The notes under the pieces were generated by a model. The model worked only from the letters and a program-made list of their open reading frames with translations, was not told the DNA's origin and made no database searches. From Kitasatospora albolonga (GTDB lineage: Bacteria > Actinomycetota > Actinomycetes > Streptomycetales > Streptomycetaceae): a stretch of 64,000 bases of DNA. Below, one piece after another: positions 59,426 through 64,000 of the stretch; within the stretch, counting starts at the first letter, position 1; the number at the start of each line of letters is the position of its first letter. A program made the translations under genes and the position numbers. The stretch lies in contig CP020563.1 in the NCBI GenBank assembly GCA_002082585.1, forward strand, positions 6,318,001 to 6,382,000. The letters are read 5' to 3'.

Positions 59426-59854
59426 TCAGCTGTCGGCCTCGGCGGCCGGGAGTACCGGGAGTCCCGCCGAGCGCCAAGCCTGGAAGCCGCCGATCAGATC
59501 GGTGGACCGGTGCAGTCCGAGTTGGCGCAGCGATGCCACCGCGAGGCTGGAGGCGTACCCCTCGTTGCAGATGACGACCACCGGCAGATCGTGGCTCACC
59601 GCCTCGGCGGCACGGTGGCTGCCCTGCGGATCGAGCCGCCACTCCAGTTCGTTGCGCTCCACGACGAGCGCGCCGGGGATGAGCCCGTCCCGGTCCCGGA
59701 GGGCCGCGTAGCGGATGTCCACCAGCAGCGCCCCCTCCGTCGCGGCCTCGGCGGCCTCGTGCGGGCCGATCCGGTCGTAACCGGCCCGGACCCGCTCCAG
59801 CAGCTCGTCGATCCCCACGCGTTCGCCCCCGCCCTCGCCCCTGTGACCGCTCAC
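59426..59854 (-). CDS. Rhodanese-like sulfurtransferase
   Basis: 142 aa from GTG 59854, overlapping the CDO stop by 4 nt. Catalytic loop VVICNEGYASSLAV with C96. DIRYAALRDRDGLIPGALVV gives the other rhodanese motif. Transfers sulfane sulfur. The coupling to a cysteine dioxygenase implies a joint role in cysteine or persulfide breakdown. Confidence 0.9.
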   Translation of the reverse strand: MSGHRGEGGGERVGIDELLERVRAGYDRIGPHEAAEAATEGALLVDIRYAALRDRDGLIPGALVVERNELEWRLDPQGSHRAAEAVSHDLPVVVICNEGYASSLAVASLRQLGLHRSTDLIGGFQAWRSAGLPVLPAAEADS

Positions 59855-60543
59855 TGCCAGTCCTCCGGGCGTTCGGTCTGCTCCAGGCGGAGCACCGCAC
59901 CGGTACGGCTGAACCTGCGGATCAGCGGCAGCGGCGGGTAGTACGCGTGGACGGAGACGGCGTGCACGCTGTCGGACTCGTTCAGGACCTCGTGCACGTG
60001 GTTCTGCCCGAAGGCCCGCCCCTGACCGGCCGCCAGCTCCCGTGACCGGTCCACCCCGTCGTTCAGCTCCAGGGTCTTCCAGCCGTCGGTGGGCAGCCGC
60101 ACCGCCAGTGAGTGCTCCTTGAGGGTGCCCGCCGCAGTGGTGAAGGCGCCGACCGAGTCGGCGTGGTCGTGCCAGCCCGTCCCGGACCCCGGAGGCCAGC
60201 CGATCAGCCATGCCTCGCTGCCGCCGGGCCCCTCGAGCCGGACCCAGGTGCGGCCCTCCGGATCGAGGGGGAGGGAGGCGATGAGGTCGAGGTCCTCCGC
60301 GGTGCGGCGTACGAAGTCGAGCAGCTCCGCGACCGTCGGACCGGAGGCGGCGGCACGGGCGGAGCCGACCCGCGCGGAAACAACGGGACCGGACACAGCC
60401 GAAGCACCGGACGCGGCTGAAGTAGCTGAAGTACCGGACGCAGCCGGAACGCCACCGGGCGCAACCGGGGCGCCCGCCCCGGCCGGAGCAGTGGGCGAGG
60501 GTACGGGGGCAGCCGTGGGTACGGCGGGGGAGGGGGAAGACAC
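59851..60543 (-). CDS. Cysteine dioxygenase-like cupin enzyme
   Basis: 230 aa from GTG 60543. Cupin with metal ligands H125 and H127 (TGWHDHADSVGAF) and H182/H184 (GQNHVHEVLNE), as in CDO-type enzymes that oxidise cysteine to cysteine sulfinate. The first 70 residues are a Pro/Ala/Ser-rich extension without homology by eye. A Cys-codon leader peptide and hairpin lie upstream, so the operon with rhodanese may respond to cysteine supply. Confidence 0.85.
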   Translation of the reverse strand: MSSPSPAVPTAAPVPSPTAPAGAGAPVAPGGVPAASGTSATSAASGASAVSGPVVSARVGSARAAASGPTVAELLDFVRRTAEDLDLIASLPLDPEGRTWVRLEGPGGSEAWLIGWPPGSGTGWHDHADSVGAFTTAAGTLKEHSLAVRLPTDGWKTLELNDGVDRSRELAAGQGRAFGQNHVHEVLNESDSVHAVSVHAYYPPLPLIRRFSRTGAVLRLEQTERPEDWQ

Positions 60544-60573
60544 AGGGACCGTCCTGAGGGTTCGCGCGAGATC

Positions 60574-60602
60574 CCGGCCGTGCGGAGAACAGCACGGACC
60601 GG
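60574..60602 (-). promoter_or_regulatory. Hairpin between the leader peptide and CDO
   Basis: CCGGCCGTGC (60574-60583) pairs with GCACGGACCGG (60592-60602) with one bulged base. Placed between the leader stop and the CDO start, where an attenuation or translational-coupling switch is expected. Confidence 0.55.
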
Positions 60603-60616
60603 CAGAAGAGGGCGAT

Positions 60617-60664
60617 TCAGCAGGACGGACGACACACGCAGCCCGCGTAACGGACGAGGTCCAT
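60617..60664 (-). CDS. Cys-containing leader peptide (15 aa)
   Basis: MDLVRYAGCVCRPSC followed by TGA. GGAGG lies 7 nt before the ATG, a strong site. Three of the last seven codons are Cys. The stop is 73 nt before the CDO start, with a hairpin between. The build is that of a cysteine-sensing leader, known from other actinobacterial sulfur genes. Confidence 0.65.
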   Translation of the reverse strand: MDLVRYAGCVCRPSC

Positions 60665-60735
60665 ATGGACCCTCCGCCACAGGCGCACATCGGTGTCGGT
60701 CATGATCTGGAGTACACCATGTGCGCCCGTGACGG

Positions 60736-62604
60736 TCAATTGATCCCGGCGGTCCGGTCGGCGTGAACCCGGTCGCGCGGCTCCTGTGCGCGCGCCGCCC
60801 CCCGCCCGCCTCCGCGCCCCTTCCCGTCGCCGCGCTTCTTCCCGGACCCGCTCCCCGCCCCGCTCCCCGCGCCGTCCGGAGCCGTACCCTTCGGATCGGC
60901 GGCCCCCGGAGCCGTACCGTCCGGAGCCGTGTCCTCCGCCGTCGCCCCCCGGTGGCCCCCGCCCAGGGCCGCCCGCGCCGCCGTGAGCAGCTCCGCGGGC
61001 CGTACGCCCGCGAAGGCGGCCACCAGGTGCCCGTCGGGCCGTACCAGCAGGACGGTGTGGGCCGACGCGCCCGGGTAGCTCTCCGTGACCAGCAGTTCCG
61101 CCGTGACCGGCAGCGCCTCCACGGCGTCCACCAGGCGCGGCATGATGCCGGCGGTCAGCCAGTGCCGCCGGTCCCACACCCCGGTCCCGGGCGCCACCAG
61201 GATCACCAGCGGATGCCCCTGCCCGAGCCGCTCCCGGAGCCGTACCGCCGTGCCGTCCGGTGCCGTCACCCGTACATCGGCGACCGGCGCACCGGGGGGC
61301 GTACCCACCGTCGTGTGCGCCTCGGTGTGCGGTGGTGCGAGGGGGGAGTGCGAGTACGAAGGGGGCGCACCCAGGGCGCCGCGGCCCAGGTGGCCGTCGG
61401 CGAGCAGGGTGTCATGGCCCCGGACGGCGCCCGGGACCAGCGTCCGCAGCCCTCCGCCGCCCCGCAGTATCGGCAGGGACTGGTCGGCGGCGCGCAGCCG
61501 GGCGGCCACCGCTGCCCGGCGTTCGGCCTGGTAGCTGTCGAGCAGCAGGTCGGCGCCGCCGTGGTGCCAGGCGTGGGCGAGCTTCCAGGCCAGGTTCTCG
61601 GCGTCCCGGATGCCCTCGTCCAGGCCCTGGGTGCCGAGCGCCCCCAGCAGATGCGCCGCGTCGCCCGCCAGGAAGGCCCGCCGCACCCGCCAGCGCCGGG
61701 CGAGGCGGTGGTGCAGCGTGTGGACGCCGGTGTCGAGGAGCTCGTACGGCGGGGTCTCGCCGCACCAGCCGGCCAGGGTGTCCCGGACCCGGGTGATCAG
61801 GGCGTCCGGGGTGACCAGCTCACCGCGCGGCGGGAGCAGCCAGTCCAGCCGCCAGACCCCGTCCGGCAGCGGCCGGGCCCCGACCTCGGCGCCCCCGGTG
61901 CGCCACGGCGGCTGCCGGTGCAGCACGGCCTCGCCCGGCCAGGGCAGTTCGGCCCGCAGCGCGGCGACGGCGTGCCGCTCCACCGCCGTACGGCCGGGGA
62001 ACCTGATGTCCAGCAGCTTGCGCACGGTCGACCGGGCACCGTCGCAGCCGACCAGGTAGCTGCCCCGCCACCAGGTCGAACGGGGCTCCTTGGTGTGGAC
62101 CGTGACGCCGTCGGGGTCCTGCTCCAGGGTGTCGACGCGGCTGAGCGGGACCAGCTTCACCAGCGGCGCCGCCGCGACCGCCGCGCGCAGGGCCTCCGCC
62201 AGCGAGTGCTGCGGGATGTGGAGGGGCGCCGGGAGGAGCGGGGCGTCGTCGTCACCGAAACCGCCGGAGTCACTGAACCCACGGGAGCCACCGAAGCCAC
62301 CGGCGTCCCCGGAACCGTCACCGAAGCCCCCGGACCCCGTCCCCAGCGGCACGTCACGGACCAGCTGCTTCCGGCGCATCGAGCGCCAGCCGCTCCACCG
62401 CAGCCCGTCCTTCTCCAGGGGGGCGGCGCCGAGGCGCGCCACGAGGTCGGCGGTGTCCTCACGCAGCACGACCGTGCGGGCGAGACGTGCTTCCTCCGTC
62501 CCGGGCCCCTCGTCGAGGAGCACGCTCGGGACGCCCTGGGCGGCCAGGGCCAGCGACAGCGTCAGACCGACGGGTCCGGCGCCGACGACGATCACCGGGT
62601 CCAC
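60736..62604 (-). CDS. FAD-dependent aromatic monooxygenase (PheA/TfdB-like)
   Basis: 622 aa from GTG 62604. FAD-binding VVGAGPVGLTLSLALAAQGV at the start, DG motif (YLVGCDGARSTVRKLLDIRF) and AFLAGDAAHLLGALGTQGLD in the middle. A Gly/Ser/Phe insertion (about residues 108-138) and a long Gly/Lys/Ala tail look disordered. Hydroxylates an aromatic substrate. No biosynthetic cluster is seen nearby. Confidence 0.88.
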   Translation of the reverse strand: MDPVIVVGAGPVGLTLSLALAAQGVPSVLLDEGPGTEEARLARTVVLREDTADLVARLGAAPLEKDGLRWSGWRSMRRKQLVRDVPLGTGSGGFGDGSGDAGGFGGSRGFSDSGGFGDDDAPLLPAPLHIPQHSLAEALRAAVAAAPLVKLVPLSRVDTLEQDPDGVTVHTKEPRSTWWRGSYLVGCDGARSTVRKLLDIRFPGRTAVERHAVAALRAELPWPGEAVLHRQPPWRTGGAEVGARPLPDGVWRLDWLLPPRGELVTPDALITRVRDTLAGWCGETPPYELLDTGVHTLHHRLARRWRVRRAFLAGDAAHLLGALGTQGLDEGIRDAENLAWKLAHAWHHGGADLLLDSYQAERRAAVAARLRAADQSLPILRGGGGLRTLVPGAVRGHDTLLADGHLGRGALGAPPSYSHSPLAPPHTEAHTTVGTPPGAPVADVRVTAPDGTAVRLRERLGQGHPLVILVAPGTGVWDRRHWLTAGIMPRLVDAVEALPVTAELLVTESYPGASAHTVLLVRPDGHLVAAFAGVRPAELLTAARAALGGGHRGATAEDTAPDGTAPGAADPKGTAPDGAGSGAGSGSGKKRGDGKGRGGGRGAARAQEPRDRVHADRTAGIN

Positions 62605-62710
62605 GGCGCGTCTCCTCCGGCCCGTACGGTCAAGCGGAACGTGGCAGTCGAAGCCGGGTGCGTGATCACAGAACGTATGCAACCCATTGGGGGTGCTTGC
62701 GTCAAGTGAC

Positions 62711-62740
62711 CGAGGCAGCGACGCGTGCGCCGCTGCCTCG
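62711..62740. terminator. 10-bp hairpin after gluD
   Basis: CGAGGCAGCG (62711-62720) pairs with CGCTGCCTCG (62731-62740) around a 10-nt loop. Ends the glutamate permease operon (minus strand). Confidence 0.6.
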
Positions 62741-62770
62741 AATGCTTCCGCCGGGAGAGACCGGTGAGGG

Positions 62771-63724
62771 TCAGTCCTTCGCCACTCCGGCCCCACCGGC
62801 ACCGTCGGTCGCGGCGCCTGCGCCCCCTGCGCCCCCCGCACCGTCGGCGTTCGTGCCGAACGTGCCGGCCGTCGCGTCGATGGTCCCGGGGGCCTGGACG
62901 GCCGGCGCTACCGCGATGCCGGTCTTGGCGCGGCGGCCGCGCTTCTCGATCCAGGTGGCCAGCGACGAGAGCAGCAGACAGAGCACGATGTAGATCGTGC
63001 CGATGACGGCGATCGTCGAGACGTACGGGTACTGGCCGTTCACCTGCGTGTTGGAGGCGATCAGCCGCGCGGTCTGGAGCAGCTCCGGGTACAGGATGAT
63101 GAAGCCGAGCGAGGTGTCCTTGAGGGTCACCACGAGCTGGCTGATGATCGTCGGCAGCATCGACCGGATGGCCTGCGGCATCAGGACGGTGACCATGACC
63201 TGCGTCTTGCTCATGCCGAGCGCGTACGCGGCCTCGCTCTGGCCCCGGGGAACGGCGTTGACGCCGGCGCGCAGCACCTCGGCCTGGACACAGCCGTTGT
63301 AGACGGAGAGACCCGCGGCCAGCGCCCACATCGAGTGGTCGGTGAGGAAGCCGACCCAGATCGCGTAGATCGTGATGAGCAGCGGGAGCGAGCGGAACAG
63401 CTCGATGAAGGTGGTCGCCGCCCAGCGGACCGGCTTGTGGTCGGAGAGGCGGCCCACCGCGAGCACCACACCGAGGACGAGCGAGCCGATCGCGGCCAGA
63501 CCGAACGCCTTGAGGGTGGCGACGAGGGCGTCGGCGATGTTCTGCCGGATGCCCGCGTAGTTGAAGATGTCCCACATCTCGGGGGCCAGATGGCCCTTGT
63601 CGGCCAGCCGCAGCACGCTGACGCCGATCAGGGCCGCGATGACGAGGGTGCCGACGACGGCGTAGATCCGGTTGCGGACGACGGCCTTGGGACCCGGGGC
63701 GTCGTAGAGAACGCTGGCGCTCAT
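62771..63724 (-). CDS. gluD: Glutamate-type ABC transporter permease GluD
   Basis: 317 aa. Membrane permease of the polar amino-acid family, with the N-terminal helix, TLKAFGLAAIGSLVLGVVLA, and the EAA-like loop EAAYALGMSKTQVMVTVLMP. A Gly/Ala-rich tail ends the protein. It overlaps the gluC stop by 4 nt. In related genomes the gluABCD genes lie near recA, which fits this locus. Confidence 0.9.
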   Translation of the reverse strand: MSASVLYDAPGPKAVVRNRIYAVVGTLVIAALIGVSVLRLADKGHLAPEMWDIFNYAGIRQNIADALVATLKAFGLAAIGSLVLGVVLAVGRLSDHKPVRWAATTFIELFRSLPLLITIYAIWVGFLTDHSMWALAAGLSVYNGCVQAEVLRAGVNAVPRGQSEAAYALGMSKTQVMVTVLMPQAIRSMLPTIISQLVVTLKDTSLGFIILYPELLQTARLIASNTQVNGQYPYVSTIAVIGTIYIVLCLLLSSLATWIEKRGRRAKTGIAVAPAVQAPGTIDATAGTFGTNADGAGGAGGAGAATDGAGGAGVAKD

Positions 63725-64000
63725 CGGGCGACCTCCATGCGACGCTCCAGCAGCCGGAAGAGGCCGCTGATGGTAAACGTGACGACCAGGTAGCCGAGGG
63801 CCACCCAGATGAAGACGGGGATGATCGCGTACCCCTGGTCGCTCATCAGCTTCTGCCAGCCGAAGAGTTCGGTGTTGCTGAAGGCGCCGGCGATCGCGGA
63901 GTTCTTGGTGAGCGCGATGAAGATGCTGCTCATCGGCGGGATGACGGTCCGGGTCGCCTGGGGGAACACCACGATGCGCAGGGTCTGGGCGAACGTCATA
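63721..64000 (-). CDS. gluC: ABC transporter permease GluC, truncated by window edge
   Basis: Only the C-terminal 92 residues are inside the window. The visible MTFAQTLRIVVFPQATRTVI belongs to the EAA loop of the permease, so the first in-window Met is not the start. IFIALTKNSAIAGAFSNTEL and a last membrane helix follow. Partner of GluD. Confidence 0.85.
   Translation of the reverse strand, partial: MTFAQTLRIVVFPQATRTVIPPMSSIFIALTKNSAIAGAFSNTELFGWQKLMSDQGYAIIPVFIWVALGYLVVTFTISGLFRLLERRMEVAR

Overview
The window is high-GC actinobacterial DNA, almost certainly Streptomyces. The evidence is the base composition, the recA-recX locus with its Cheo-type SOS box, a gluD/gluC-type glutamate permease pair, DUF3046, and a Dps gene followed by CsbD. 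An apparently complete, intact temperate siphophage of about 37.4 kb (544-37942) is inserted in this chromosomal neighbourhood.

Prophage. The phage has integrated into the last codons of dps. A 23-bp identical core lies at the 3' end of dps (544-566, attL) and again just after the integrase gene (37920-37942, attR). The phage supplies a new dps 3' end that encodes the same last residues (E-S-A-stop) with different codons, so Dps stays whole. The csbD gene that normally follows dps now lies 37 kb away. From attL rightwards the prophage holds: an XRE gene and a moron-like cassette (XRE/helical-repeat regulator with three tiny Cys-pair proteins, 869-3330); a lysis module (small membrane proteins, holin, amidase, 3418-5052); tail genes (5118-15222), including a tape measure protein preceded by a G/GT tail-chaperone pair with a canonical GGGAAAA -1 slippery site; head and packaging genes (15245-21585: connectors, HK97-type capsid, prohead protease, portal, terminases); a P-loop kinase, HNH nuclease, lipoprotein and collagen-like protein (21844-23898); a run of small proteins, membrane proteins and a membrane-HTH fusion (24013-27367); zinc-ribbon, nuclease and replication genes (27408-31002) with six 20-bp iteron-like repeats inside the initiator-like gene; a WhiB-like protein fused to three Cys-CGT repeats; a RecT/RecE-like pair; small early genes; a divergent Cro/CI-like switch (35446-36386); and a tyrosine integrase (36647-37909). 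All lytic genes run leftwards in long chains of 1-4 nt overlaps. Repressor and integrase run rightwards.

Chromosome right of attR (37972-64000): csbD; a membrane protein; an SDR; a Nei/Fpg-type glycosylase; Lhr-type helicase; AraC regulator; AzlC/AzlD amino-acid exporter pair; a prenyltransferase-fold-like protein; DUF3046; an AI-2E family permease; a second SDR; a large LuxR-type ATPase regulator; a secreted subtilase with P-domain; recA-recX; a hypothetical gene; a cysteine dioxygenase-rhodanese operon preceded by a Cys-codon leader peptide; an FAD monooxygenase; and the gluD and (truncated) gluC permeases at the right edge.

Most notable items: the phage-repaired dps target with arm-type repeats embedded in the integrase codons; the iteron array, conserved as DNA although read in two protein frames; the WhiB/triple-repeat fusion; the programmed frameshift; and the Cys leader peptide upstream of the sulfur operon. 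No tRNA, rRNA, IS element or CRISPR array was seen.
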